Positions 1-7,497 of a stretch of DNA of 12,278 nt are shown here, one piece after another. A program made the translations under genes and the position numbers. The number at the start of each line of letters is the position of its first letter. Positions within the stretch are counted from its first letter, which is position 1. Source of the DNA: Acidobacteriota bacterium (GTDB lineage Bacteria > Acidobacteriota > Terriglobia > Terriglobales > Acidobacteriaceae); contig JAKCDN010000043.1 in the NCBI GenBank assembly GCA_021841795.1, positions 1 to 12,278 of the forward strand, written 5' to 3'. The notes under the pieces were generated by a model that saw nothing but the letters and a program-made list of their open reading frames with translations, ran no database searches and was not told where the DNA came from.

Positions 1-2
1 CC

Positions 3-251
3 GTGCTCGTCCGGCTCGCGCAGACCGCTGGCCGGAAGTCCGCGCGCGGCGTCGAGTTTCAGCTCCCCTCCACTCATCAGGAATTGGCCAGTCAGCTCGG
101 CACTGTCCGCGAGCTCATCTCGCGTAACCTCATGCGTCTGCAGGCGCAGGGACTTCTCGAGGTGGACGCCCGCCGGATCGTGGTCAGGGATCTCGATGCC
201 CTGATTGCCGAGCTCGATGAATCCGCGGCGGATCTTCAGCGAAGGCCGTAG
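3..251 (+). CDS. Crp/Fnr-family transcriptional regulator, C-terminal part (5' end outside window)
   Basis: The reading frame is open at the left edge of the window and ends at TAG 249-251. The GTG at position 3 is probably an internal valine rather than the start. The roughly 82 visible residues fit the winged helix-turn-helix of the Crp/Fnr family: a T-H-Q-E-L-A-S-Q-L-G first helix, followed by the recognition helix T-V-R-E-L-I-S-R-N-L-M-R-L, where the R-E-x-x-S-R pattern is the family's DNA-contact signature. A short wing (GLLEVDARRIVVRDLDAL) follows. The cyclic-nucleotide or effector-sensing beta-barrel would lie upstream and is not visible, so the signal it senses is unknown. It lies 73 bases before a small membrane-protein gene and 498 bases before the efflux operon, all on the same strand. 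A regulatory link to the efflux genes is plausible but is only inferred from position. Confidence 0.85.
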   Translation: MLVRLAQTAGRKSARGVEFQLPSTHQELASQLGTVRELISRNLMRLQAQGLLEVDARRIVVRDLDALIAELDESAADLQRRP

Positions 252-312
252 AAATAAAAGCCCCCATTTTCTGCGGATCGAAGCGCCGCCGTCCGTCATC
301 CCGTGTCCGTGC

Positions 313-318
313 TACGAT
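313..318 (+). promoter_or_regulatory. Putative -10 element (TACGAT) for a leaderless transcript
   Basis: TACGAT fits the TAnnnT form of a bacterial -10 hexamer. It ends 6 bases before the A of the ATG at 325, so transcription from it would begin at or next to the start codon. No Shine-Dalgarno sequence precedes that ATG, which is what a leaderless mRNA would look like. No good -35 hexamer is seen about 17 bases upstream, so the call is tentative. Confidence 0.35.
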
Positions 319-324
319 AGCTCT

Positions 325-660
325 ATGCACCGGCGGCTGTTTGCATTTTTCGCGACCGCGATCGTCCTCCTGATGATCGTTCCGCCCGTGCTGAATGCCT
401 TCGACTCCTGGGACAAGACCCCGGAGCTCCCCATCGTCGGCCACGATACGGAAACCACCCTGATGGTCATGGCCTGTGAGGCCGGAATGGGCGTAGCCGT
501 TGCCTGGGCGTCGATCCGGCTGCTTGACTGGCTGGCTGCCGTGCTGCTGCCCGGAATTGTGGCGGCCGCTCCGCTGCGCATCCTGCGCGGCATACGCGCC
601 ACAGCCTATCTGCTCCTGCTCTTTTCGCCACCCTGGCGAGTTCTTTCCCTGCGTATCTAG
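325..660 (+). CDS. Small membrane/exported protein of unknown function preceding an RND efflux operon
   Basis: This is a 111-residue protein whose function I do not recognise. It begins with a basic M-H-R-R and a hydrophobic stretch (about residues 4-24, LFAFFATAIVLLMIVPPVLNA) that is a signal peptide or membrane anchor. A short polar segment follows, F-D-S-W-D-K-T-P-E-L-P, then G-H-D-T-E-T and a segment with Met, Cys and Glu (MVMACEAG). Two more hydrophobic stretches come next, ending in a basic arginine-containing tail. The ATG at 325 was chosen because an in-frame ATG at 205 would overlap the upstream regulator and adds a non-conserved-looking tail with no hydrophobic start. There is no clear ribosome site, and a -10-like TACGAT sits just upstream. 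It is 89 bases ahead of the adaptor gene on the same strand, so it may belong to the efflux operon, perhaps as a periplasm-facing accessory. His, Asp, Met and Cys residues could bind metal, but that is speculation. Confidence 0.7.
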   Translation: MHRRLFAFFATAIVLLMIVPPVLNAFDSWDKTPELPIVGHDTETTLMVMACEAGMGVAVAWASIRLLDWLAAVLLPGIVAAAPLRILRGIRATAYLLLLFSPPWRVLSLRI

Positions 661-737
661 TCCTCCCGCTCGCTTCAGCGCATTCGTGTGCGCGTGCGCT
701 CTCTTGCGCCGTGCGCCCTTGCTGAATTACGACTTGC

Positions 738-742
738 GGGAG
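738..742 (+). promoter_or_regulatory. Ribosome binding site of the adaptor gene
   Basis: GGGAG lies 7 bases before the ATG at 750, separated by a T-rich spacer. It fixes that ATG as the start in preference to the in-frame ATG at 792 (residue 15). About 30 bases upstream, TTGCGC (704-709) and TACGAC (728-733), 18 bases apart, could be a weak promoter, but the match is poor. Confidence 0.7.
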
Positions 743-749
743 TTTTTTC

Positions 750-1835
750 ATGAAGTTGATTCCTTGCTCCGCTGAGGGCGAGCTGCGGCTCATGCCCTCC
801 TTCGGCGCCGTTGCGGCTGCCGTCTTCATCACCTTTATCGCTGGTGCCGCCGTTGCCTTTGCGCAGGCTTCCGACGCCGATGTGGTCACCGTTCAGAGCA
901 GTCCGGCAACATCGCGCCTGGTCGCTTACGGCCAGGTCGCGCCTGTCGTGGTCGTGCCTGTCAGCGCCGCTGAAGCCGGCGTGGTGACCGGTTTCAATGC
1001 CCGTCCCGGCATGCATGTGCGCGCCGGGCAGACTCTCGCGCATCTGAGCGGGCCTGGCATCGATTCGCTCCTCGTACAGGGCGAGGCTGACCTGCGCAGC
1101 GCCCAATCGCAGCTTGACGCGGCCGAGAAATCGCTGGCTATCGCGCAGCAGCAGTTGCCTGCTCATCTCACCACGCGCCAGGCCGTGCAGCAGGCGCAAA
1201 GCGCGGCCGCGCAGGCGCGCAGCGGCCAGGCCGGCGCGCAATCGCGGCTGAACACGGTGCGCCAGTTGATGACCATCGCCTCGCCCACTGACGGTGTTGT
1301 GCTCCAGCTCAATGCCGCCGATGGCGCCTTGATCGGCGCCGGCCAGCCCATCCTCACCGTGCAGCCGGCCAACGGGCTCTGGCTCCAGGCCAACTACTTC
1401 GGCGCTGATCTCGCCGCGATTCATGTCGGCATGACGGGGCAATTCGCGCCATCCGACGGCGGTGCGCCCGTCAAGGTGCGCGTCGCGTCCATTCCCGGCA
1501 CCCTCGCCGCAGGCGGCGGCGAATCGATCGCCCTCGAGCCCGCAGGTGCCGCTGCCTCATGGCTCAGCGGCGAATCCGGAACCGTCACCCTTGATCTCCC
1601 CGCCCGGCAGATGGTGGCCGTCCCTACGCGTGCGCTCATTCTCAACCAGGGAAAGTGGTGGGTCATGCTTCACACCGCCGCGGGCGATCGCGCGCAGCAG
1701 GTCGTGCCCGGCCCCGTGGCAGGATGGCAAACCTTCATCGTCAACGGCCTCGCGCCGGGCGCCAGGGTCGTCGTCAACAACGCTTACCTCCTCTTTCACT
1801 CGAGCATCGCAGAACAATATCAGATTCCGGACTGA
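750..1835 (+). CDS. RND efflux periplasmic adaptor (membrane-fusion) subunit, HlyD/CusB-like
   Basis: This 361-residue protein is the periplasmic bridge between the inner-membrane pump and the outer-membrane channel. A hydrophobic segment at about residues 18-38, ending A-F-A-Q-A, is a signal peptide. Next comes the first half of the lipoyl/barrel-sandwich domain (about 60-105; V-S-A-A-E-A-G-V-V-T-G-F and the P-G-M-H-V-R-A-G-Q-T-L half-motif). A Gln/Ala-rich alpha-helical hairpin follows (about 107-172), with the second lipoyl half after it (I-A-S-P-T-D-G-V-V, then G-A-L-I-G-A-G-Q-P-I). The beta-barrel and membrane-proximal domains complete the protein, and the end (G-L-A-P-G-A-R-V-V-V-N-N-A-Y-L-L) resembles CusB/CzcB-type adaptors. 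Length is typical of the family. No Met- or His-rich metal-binding N-terminus is present, so a metal substrate is not supported directly. It is the first gene of the tight efflux operon, 5 bases before the permease. Confidence 0.92.
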   Translation: MKLIPCSAEGELRLMPSFGAVAAAVFITFIAGAAVAFAQASDADVVTVQSSPATSRLVAYGQVAPVVVVPVSAAEAGVVTGFNARPGMHVRAGQTLAHLSGPGIDSLLVQGEADLRSAQSQLDAAEKSLAIAQQQLPAHLTTRQAVQQAQSAAAQARSGQAGAQSRLNTVRQLMTIASPTDGVVLQLNAADGALIGAGQPILTVQPANGLWLQANYFGADLAAIHVGMTGQFAPSDGGAPVKVRVASIPGTLAAGGGESIALEPAGAAASWLSGESGTVTLDLPARQMVAVPTRALILNQGKWWVMLHTAAGDRAQQVVPGPVAGWQTFIVNGLAPGARVVVNNAYLLFHSSIAEQYQIPD

Positions 1836-1840
1836 ATATC

Positions 1841-4800
1841 ATGGCAGACAATACAACTCTACGTCGCTTGCTGATGCAGCCGCTGCTGTGGGCTCTCGTC
1901 TACGGCTTTCTCATCTGTTACGGGCTCTACGCGTACTGGAAGATTCCTGTCGAAGTGCTGCCGCGGTTCAATTTTCCTGCGATCAGCATCATCGCCCACG
2001 AGCCTGGAGCCACCGCCGCGGAATTGGAATCGCAGATCGCCTGGCCGATTGAAGGCGAGGTGCAGGCGCTGCCTGATCTCCTCGACGTGCGCTCCAGCAT
2101 GGGCAACGGCGTGGTCGAGACCGATATCCGCTTCCGCCAGGGTACCGACCCCGAGCAGGATCTCATGGCCGTCAACGGTGCTATCGATCGCGCCCGCGCC
2201 GGCATGCCCGCTTCCGTGCAACCCATTGCTGAAATCATGGGTGCGGCCATTAACGAGGTTGCCGACTTCAGCCTCGACATTCCCGCCGCCGTCGATCCGG
2301 CTGAAGTGCAGCGCGCTGTGCTCGCCAATGTCGTTCCCGCGCTGCGCGCCTTGCCGGGCGTCTACCGTGTTGAGGTGTACGGCACCGGTCAGGAGTCCCT
2401 CTGGATACAGCCGGACCTGGACGCCATGTACCGGTACGGCGTTCCCGTCTCCTCGCTCATCGCTGCGCTCCAGCAGTCGGTGGTGCTGCAGCCTGGCGGA
2501 TACCTCTCGCAGGGACATCAGGATCTCTTCATTGAAGTGCGCAGCTTGCCTTCGCACATTCACGATCTTGAGCAGATTCCGGTTCCAGGCGCCGGCGGGC
2601 CCATTCCTCTCGGCCAGTTGGCGCGCATCGTGCGCGCGCCCGTTCCCACGCTGAACTCCGCGCTGCTCGATCGCAAGCCCAGTGTTGCGATGGTCGTCTT
2701 CAAGCAGCCCGGCGCCTCCACCATTCCCGTGGACCAGAGCGTGCGGCGGGAATTAAGCGACACCCTCAAGCAACTTCCTCCCGGCGTCAAATGGGTCAGT
2801 ATCTACGACCAGGGGCATCTGGTTCACATCGTTGGAGCGGATCTCGGTCGCAACCTCATCATCGGCGGAGTCCTCGCCATTGGCGTTCTGCTGTGGGTAT
2901 TGGGCAGCGGCCGCGGCGTCTGGATTCTGGCTCTCAGCATTCCGCTCTCGGTATTGCTCGGTATCGCCTGCCTCTACGCCTTCGGCCAGAGCCTCAACCT
3001 GATGACGCTCGGCGCGCTCACGATCGCCGTAGGCCTGTTGAGTGACGATGGCATCATCGTGCTCGAAAGCATCTATTTCCGCTGGGAGCAGGGCGACGAC
3101 CGGTGGACAGGCGTCATCGGCGGCCTGCGCGATATCGTCGGTCCCGACGTCACGGGCACCCTCACCACCGTCTCCGTCTTCATTCCGCTCCTGTTCGTGG
3201 GCGGCCTCGCGGGCCTCTTCTTCATTCCCTTTGCTCTGGCCATGACCGTCTCGCTCCTGGCCTCGCTGCTGATCTCCGTTACCCTGATTCCTCTCAGTCT
3301 CGGGTTTCTCAAGGCCAGCGCCCGCACCACTCTCACCTCCGCGGGCAGAGCCCTCAATTTCCTCCGCGCGCAGAACATGCGCCTCTTCAACGTCGTCGCC
3401 AGGCATCCCGGAATCAGCCTCGGCGTCTGTGTCGTCCTGCTGGTCGGCAGCCTCGCGGGACTGGTGCTCGTGCCCGTCAACTTCCTGCCTCTGCCCAACG
3501 AAGGCGTGCTCCTTGAAAGCTTCACCCTGCCGCCCGGCTCGTCTTTGCTCGACACAGATGCCGTGGTCATGAACATGACCAGCCGCATTCAGGCCGACCC
3601 CGCCGTGGCGCATGTCTTCGCCCGCGTCGGCTCGGCCTCGAACGGCGCTTATACCGAGCCGGCCTACGCCGGAGAGATTCAGATCACCCTGAAAACAAAC
3701 GTCAACATGAACAGCCTCGACGACATCAGCAATCGCATTCTCAATGAAACTCAAACCAGCGGCGTCCAGACTTCCATCGATACTCCGACCATCGAGCGCG
3801 TCGGCGAAAGTCTGTCGGGACTGCCCCAGCCCTTCGTCATTGATGTTTACGGAAACGATATCGACGGCCTGCGCAACCTCAGTCAGCAGATGGTCGATCG
3901 CCTGCGCCCCATCTCCGCGCTCACCGGCATCTTCAATAACGACGGCTACCTCATCACCGAATTGCAGATCGTGCCGCGCGTTGACGCTCTCGCCGCGCGC
4001 CACATGACCGCGGCCGATCTCTATAGCCAGATTCAGCCCCTGCTCAACGGCGAAGTGGTTGCTGAGGTGCCCGAGGGCAACGTGCCCCTCGCGCTCTACG
4101 TCCGCATGGCCGGCGCGCCCGATCAATCGATCGACGAACTGTCCCGCCTCCCGCTTCGCACCGACGGCTGGACGCCGCTCGGACAGCTCGCCGACATTCG
4201 CATGGTGCCCACGCCCAGCCAGATCCGCCACATCGACGGCGCTCGCTCGCTTGAGATTCTGGCCACGCCCACCGGCCCGCTCGGCAGCACCATCGCTTCC
4301 GCCCGCAAGGCTCTTGCCGGGTTGCAGATGCCCGCCGGTTATCGCTACCAGTTCGGCGGCCTCTATCCTCAGCTTGAGAGCGCCGTTCTCGGATTGGCGG
4401 CCGCATCCATCGTCGCCTTTCTCCTCATGGTCGCAATCATGATCCTGCAGTTTGACGGGCTGCTCGTTCCCGGGCTGCTCCTGCTGCAAATCCCGCTTGC
4501 TTTTACCGGCGGCGCTCTGGCGCTCCTCATCAGCGGCGTCGGCTTGAACGCCATCGGCCTCGTCGCCTTCCTCACGCTCGTCGGTATCGGCCTGAATCAC
4601 GGCATCGTGCTCCTCTATCGCACCCGCCGCAATGAGGCCGAAGGTATGCCGCCCGAGGACGCCGTGAAGGAAGCCGTCCACGTGCGTTTCCGCCCCATCG
4701 CGCTCACCACCCTCACCGCCATCCTCGGCATGTTGCCCACCGCCATCGGCTGGGGTCAGGGCGCGGCGCCTGAGCAGGGCCTCGCCGCCGTGGTCCTTGG

Positions 4801-4897
4801 CGGCATCTTGTGGAGCGCATTGCTCAGCACCAACCTGCTTCCGGCGCTCTACCTGCACATGCGCCGCCGGCAGATGGCAAAGGAGAGTGAAGCATGA
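1841..4897 (+). CDS. RND-superfamily efflux permease (inner-membrane proton-driven pump)
   Basis: This 1018-residue protein has the standard RND architecture: TM1 (about 14-32), first periplasmic porter/docking domain (about 33-333), TM2-TM6 (from about 335), TM7 (about 523-540), second periplasmic domain (about 545-845), and TM8-TM12 at the end. In TM4 the proton-relay pair is present as D402-D403 within G-L-L-S-D-D-G-I-I-V-L-E-S. In TM10 the position of the AcrB lysine is asparagine (N919, followed by H920) in G-I-G-L-N-H-G-I-V-L, as in many other RND branches. The start at 1841 was chosen because it directly follows the adaptor stop and gives the canonical N-terminus. The same frame stays open upstream inside the adaptor gene, but that part is non-coding overlap. 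There is no obvious Shine-Dalgarno site, so translational coupling to the adaptor is likely. TM4 looks HAE/AcrB-like while the adaptor looks CusB-like, so the substrate class is unassigned. Confidence 0.95.
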   Translation: MADNTTLRRLLMQPLLWALVYGFLICYGLYAYWKIPVEVLPRFNFPAISIIAHEPGATAAELESQIAWPIEGEVQALPDLLDVRSSMGNGVVETDIRFRQGTDPEQDLMAVNGAIDRARAGMPASVQPIAEIMGAAINEVADFSLDIPAAVDPAEVQRAVLANVVPALRALPGVYRVEVYGTGQESLWIQPDLDAMYRYGVPVSSLIAALQQSVVLQPGGYLSQGHQDLFIEVRSLPSHIHDLEQIPVPGAGGPIPLGQLARIVRAPVPTLNSALLDRKPSVAMVVFKQPGASTIPVDQSVRRELSDTLKQLPPGVKWVSIYDQGHLVHIVGADLGRNLIIGGVLAIGVLLWVLGSGRGVWILALSIPLSVLLGIACLYAFGQSLNLMTLGALTIAVGLLSDDGIIVLESIYFRWEQGDDRWTGVIGGLRDIVGPDVTGTLTTVSVFIPLLFVGGLAGLFFIPFALAMTVSLLASLLISVTLIPLSLGFLKASARTTLTSAGRALNFLRAQNMRLFNVVARHPGISLGVCVVLLVGSLAGLVLVPVNFLPLPNEGVLLESFTLPPGSSLLDTDAVVMNMTSRIQADPAVAHVFARVGSASNGAYTEPAYAGEIQITLKTNVNMNSLDDISNRILNETQTSGVQTSIDTPTIERVGESLSGLPQPFVIDVYGNDIDGLRNLSQQMVDRLRPISALTGIFNNDGYLITELQIVPRVDALAARHMTAADLYSQIQPLLNGEVVAEVPEGNVPLALYVRMAGAPDQSIDELSRLPLRTDGWTPLGQLADIRMVPTPSQIRHIDGARSLEILATPTGPLGSTIASARKALAGLQMPAGYRYQFGGLYPQLESAVLGLAAASIVAFLLMVAIMILQFDGLLVPGLLLLQIPLAFTGGALALLISGVGLNAIGLVAFLTLVGIGLNHGIVLLYRTRRNEAEGMPPEDAVKEAVHVRFRPIALTTLTAILGMLPTAIGWGQGAAPEQGLAAVVLGGILWSALLSTNLLPALYLHMRRRQMAKESEA
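4880..4885 (+). promoter_or_regulatory. Ribosome binding site of the outer-membrane channel gene, inside the permease gene
   Basis: AAGGAG lies 8 bases before the ATG at 4894, within the last codons of the permease. The start ATGA overlaps the permease stop TGA by 4 bases, a classic sign of coupled translation in an operon. Confidence 0.75.
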
Positions 4898-6237
4898 CGA
4901 TCCGCATTTCCATCCGGCTCAAATCTGCTGCGGTTTTTCTCGTTGGCCTTGCCCTTTCCGGTTGCGCCACCTACAAGCCCAGCCCGCTCCCGGTTGCCCC
5001 CGATCTACAGACTGCCGCCCCGTTGACTGTTCCCGCGGCGCAACTCGACGTGCCCGGCCTCAAGCCGCACCTCATCTCGTCGCAGGGGCTCGATGAAACC
5101 TCCGTCATGACGCTCGCGGTGCTGAATAACCCCGACCTCAAGGCGGCCCGGCTCCAGCAAAACCTGGCCGACGCGCAGTTATTCGATGCCGGATTGCTGC
5201 CCGATCCCCAATTCGGCGCCGGCTTCGCCACGTCGGCCCTCAACTATGGCGGCGTGCTCAGTCTCAATGAGGATATCCGTACCATCCTCACCCGCGGCGT
5301 CGCCAGAGCCGCGGCGAGCGCCTCGCAGTCTCAGGTTCATCTGTCCATCCTGTGGCAGGAGATTCAGGTTGCTGAAAAGGCGCGCGAGCTCTACATCCAG
5401 GCGCAAAGTGACGACCGCCTCCTCGCGGTCCTCACGGCCAACCGCTCGCTCCTCGCTGAGAACTACAACCGCGCCCACGCCGCCATGGAGCGCGATGATG
5501 AAATCTCCACCACCGTCGCCGCCGATCTCTCTTCGCTGAGCGACGCCGACGCTACCCTGCGCCAGCTCCAGATTGAGATCAACATGACCCAGCATGAGCT
5601 CAACGCGTTGCTCGGTCTTGATCCCTCCGTCAAGCTGCATCTCATCGGCGCCTCGCGGCTTCAGCCTCTTACGCAGCTTGCTGTCCGCCAGGCCGTCCTC
5701 GCCTTGCCTCGCCGCCGCGTCGATCTGCTCGCGCTCCAGGCCGGCTATCAAAGCCAGGAAGAAAATCTCCGTCGCGCTGTGCTGGCGCAGTTTCCATCCT
5801 TCAGCGCCGGCGTCGACCTCGAGCGCGATCCTGTGGAAGGCGTGAACGCGGTCGGCCCTGAGGTGTCGCTCTCGCTGCCTTTGTTCAATCGCAACCGCGG
5901 CCAGATTGCCATCCAGCGTGCAACCCGCGATCAGCTCCGCCAGCAGTACCAGGCGCAGTTGGACGCGGCCGCCGGCCAGGCGGATCAGGTCTCCAGGGCT
6001 ATCGGGATCATGACTGCGCAGCTCCGCGATCTCGATGCGCAGTTGCCGCTGCTCAAAACCACGGCCGGCCAGGCCGGGCTTGACCTGCGCCGCAATAATC
6101 TCGACGCCGGGCTCTATGTCGCCACGCAGTCCGGTCTCCTGGCCCGGCAGGCCGAAGAGATTCGCCTGCGCGCCTCCATCGACAATGCGCGCTCGGTTCT
6201 TTCCACGCTGCTGGGCATGCCCTTCGATGCGCAGTGA
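4894..6237 (+). CDS. TolC-family outer-membrane efflux lipoprotein
   Basis: This 447-residue protein is the outer-membrane exit duct of the tripartite pump. A basic start and hydrophobic core end in the lipobox L-S-G-C at residues 21-24, so the mature protein should be lipidated on C24 as in CusC/OprM-type channels. The body shows two outer-membrane-efflux-protein repeats. The first contains the helix motif L-N-N-P-D-L-K-A-A-R-L-Q with the following L-L-P-D-P-Q-F. The second contains R-R-V-D-L-L-A-L-Q-A-G-Y and the V-S-L-S-L-P-L-F-N-R-N-R-G hairpin with long Gln/Ala-rich coiled helices. The length fits the family. Asn-Pro-Asp-Leu and P-L-F-N-R-N-R-G motifs are seen in CzcC/CusC-like proteins, which slightly favours a heavy-metal-type assignment, but substrates are not set by the channel. 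It is the last gene of the operon and is followed by an inverted repeat. Confidence 0.93.
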   Translation: MTIRISIRLKSAAVFLVGLALSGCATYKPSPLPVAPDLQTAAPLTVPAAQLDVPGLKPHLISSQGLDETSVMTLAVLNNPDLKAARLQQNLADAQLFDAGLLPDPQFGAGFATSALNYGGVLSLNEDIRTILTRGVARAAASASQSQVHLSILWQEIQVAEKARELYIQAQSDDRLLAVLTANRSLLAENYNRAHAAMERDDEISTTVAADLSSLSDADATLRQLQIEINMTQHELNALLGLDPSVKLHLIGASRLQPLTQLAVRQAVLALPRRRVDLLALQAGYQSQEENLRRAVLAQFPSFSAGVDLERDPVEGVNAVGPEVSLSLPLFNRNRGQIAIQRATRDQLRQQYQAQLDAAAGQADQVSRAIGIMTAQLRDLDAQLPLLKTTAGQAGLDLRRNNLDAGLYVATQSGLLARQAEEIRLRASIDNARSVLSTLLGMPFDAQ

Positions 6238-6296
6238 AGCCGTACCCCGCGCGCGCATCCCGCTCCGGGTTGCCGCGCCGGTGCTCTGCAATCGCA

Positions 6297-6340
6297 CTTC
6301 ATGCGCATCGTTCGCTGCTCTGCGCAGGATGCGCATGAAG
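6297..6340. terminator. Perfect 13-bp inverted repeat between convergent operons, likely bidirectional terminator
   Basis: CTTCATGCGCATC (6297-6309) and GATGCGCATGAAG (6328-6340) are exact reverse complements separated by 18 bases. It lies 59 bases after the stop of the outer-membrane channel gene and 50 bases before the stop of the convergent GH18 gene. There is no T-tract on either side, so it is not a textbook intrinsic terminator. It could act in both directions as an RNA-stabilising or Rho-assisted stop, or be a member of a dispersed repeat family. The rest of the 153-base gap has shorter GC-rich repeats and no gene. Confidence 0.5.
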
Positions 6341-6390
6341 GCGTTCGCCTGCGGCAGCGCGTCATTGCGCTCCCGCCTTCACAACGGTCG

Positions 6391-7440
6391 CTATTGCCTC
6401 GGCGGCAGGAAGCTCCAGATCTGCGGATCTTCCTGCCCAAGTACCCAGGAGCAAAATCCGTCGAGCCCGTTCTGCTCGGTCAGCCGATACCGATCCTCAA
6501 ACGTCCGCAGGTCGGTAAAGTAAATCCACTCCCGCATCTGATCGCGATAAAAATAAAAGTAGGCGCTGTGGTCATCGGCGTCCCATTGCACCTTGGTCCC
6601 AAATTCCTTCGCCAGCAGCAATGCGCTCTCTGTGCCGATGTATTCGGCCTGCGGGTTAGGGCCTTGCTCGCCCGTGGTTTTGTTCACGGTAGGCGCGCCG
6701 GTAAACCAGTGATATCCGTAGACCGGAATGCCCAGTGAGAGTTTTGCCTTCGGCACATACTTCAGCGCGTACTCCAGGTTCTCTTCGGTCCACTGCCATC
6801 CCGCCACCGGCCCCGGAGTCGTCCAGCGCGTGTGCTGGTCATACGTCATCAGGCATAGCAGATCTACCGATTTCCCGAGTGCCGCAAGATCGTAAGCGCC
6901 GCGCCAGTCCGTGTAAATCCACTTCGCAAATCCTCCGCTCCCCGGGTAGCCGGGCGCATTGGGAACCGTCGCGATGCTCAGTTGCAGTCCCTCTTTGTGC
7001 AGCGCATCGGCTGAGACCTTCACCACCGCGCTCAGCAGGTCGCGATCTGTCCACGCCACGTTCTCAAAGTCGAACTGGAACCCGGTGTACCCGTGCGCCT
7101 TGCACTCCCGGATCAGGGCTGCGTTCATGCGCTCCTGGGCCTCTGCATTGGTCGCCAGTGTGTGGAAGCCTTTCTTGTTGAAGAGTGCAACAATCGGCAT
7201 CACCGGCAGTTTCTCCTGGTGCGCGCGATCCAGCACCAGGTTGTTCGGCGCGCCCGTCACTAGGCCATCTTCATCCACCTGGTACCACGTCGGCACCAGC
7301 AGGTCGATCTGCTTTGAATGCGCCAGAAAGGACTCGACCGAGTCTGTGTCGTTCGACATGTAAAAAAGCGCTCGCGGGTGCGCCCAGGCTGCGCACGAAA
7401 GTGAAAATACGATTGAAAGCACACACAGAATACGTTTCAT
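6391..7440 (-). CDS. Secreted glycoside hydrolase family 18 (YaaH/chitobiase-like) enzyme
   Basis: This 349-residue protein has a signal peptide (residues 1-20, ending A-A-W-A). GH18 enzymes cleave beta-1,4 GlcNAc linkages by substrate-assisted catalysis. The catalytic strand reads G-F-Q-F-D-F-E-N, with D124 and E126 matching the D-x-E core and E126 the expected acid. The first Asp of the D-x-x-D-x-D-x-E motif is Gln (Q122), as in YaaH-type members, where Asn is common. Other family marks are L-L-C-L-M-T-Y-D-Q-H on strand 6, G-I-P-V-Y-G-Y-H-W, and the C-terminal G-F-C-S-W-V-L-G-Q-E-D-P-Q-I-W. No LysM or other binding module is present, so a spore-cortex role is unlikely. It is the second gene of the minus-strand operon, 57 bases after the GH38-like gene. 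This context suggests action on the chitobiose core of a glycan (endo-GlcNAcase or chitobiase-like). Chitin or peptidoglycan fragments are alternatives. The ATG at 7440 has a GGAG site; an in-frame ATG at 7485 does not and would displace the signal peptide. Confidence 0.88.
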   Translation of the reverse strand: MKRILCVLSIVFSLSCAAWAHPRALFYMSNDTDSVESFLAHSKQIDLLVPTWYQVDEDGLVTGAPNNLVLDRAHQEKLPVMPIVALFNKKGFHTLATNAEAQERMNAALIRECKAHGYTGFQFDFENVAWTDRDLLSAVVKVSADALHKEGLQLSIATVPNAPGYPGSGGFAKWIYTDWRGAYDLAALGKSVDLLCLMTYDQHTRWTTPGPVAGWQWTEENLEYALKYVPKAKLSLGIPVYGYHWFTGAPTVNKTTGEQGPNPQAEYIGTESALLLAKEFGTKVQWDADDHSAYFYFYRDQMREWIYFTDLRTFEDRYRLTEQNGLDGFCSWVLGQEDPQIWSFLPPRQ

Positions 7441-7446
7441 GCAATT

Positions 7447-7450
7447 CTCC
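7447..7450 (-). promoter_or_regulatory. Ribosome binding site of the GH18 gene
   Basis: GGAG on the minus strand lies 6 bases before the ATG at 7440. It decides the start in favour of the methionine that begins the signal peptide. Confidence 0.7.
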
Positions 7451-7497
7451 AGATAGGTTTGAATAGGTGGGGATAACAATTTCAATGCTGTCGCGGC

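Noticed and set aside
675..1442. A 255-codon minus-strand open frame over the adaptor gene
   Set aside because: Antisense shadow of the adaptor with Arg/Ala/Gly-rich, non-protein-like composition.
4580..4610. Replacement of the AcrB TM10 lysine by Asn as evidence of an inactive pump
   Set aside because: Many functional RND branches have Asn here (G-I-x-x-N-N-x-I-type motifs), and the TM4 Asp pair is kept, so this does not imply loss of function.
2753..4858. A 701-codon open frame on the minus strand opposite the permease gene
   Set aside because: It is the antisense shadow of a strongly supported RND permease. High-GC codon use suppresses stop codons on the opposite strand, and its translation is low-complexity (rich in Glu, Gly, Ala, Asp, His) with no domain or ribosome site.
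5179..6336. A 385-codon minus-strand open frame over the outer-membrane channel gene
   Set aside because: Antisense shadow of a clear TolC-family gene; it has no signal, domain or ribosome site.
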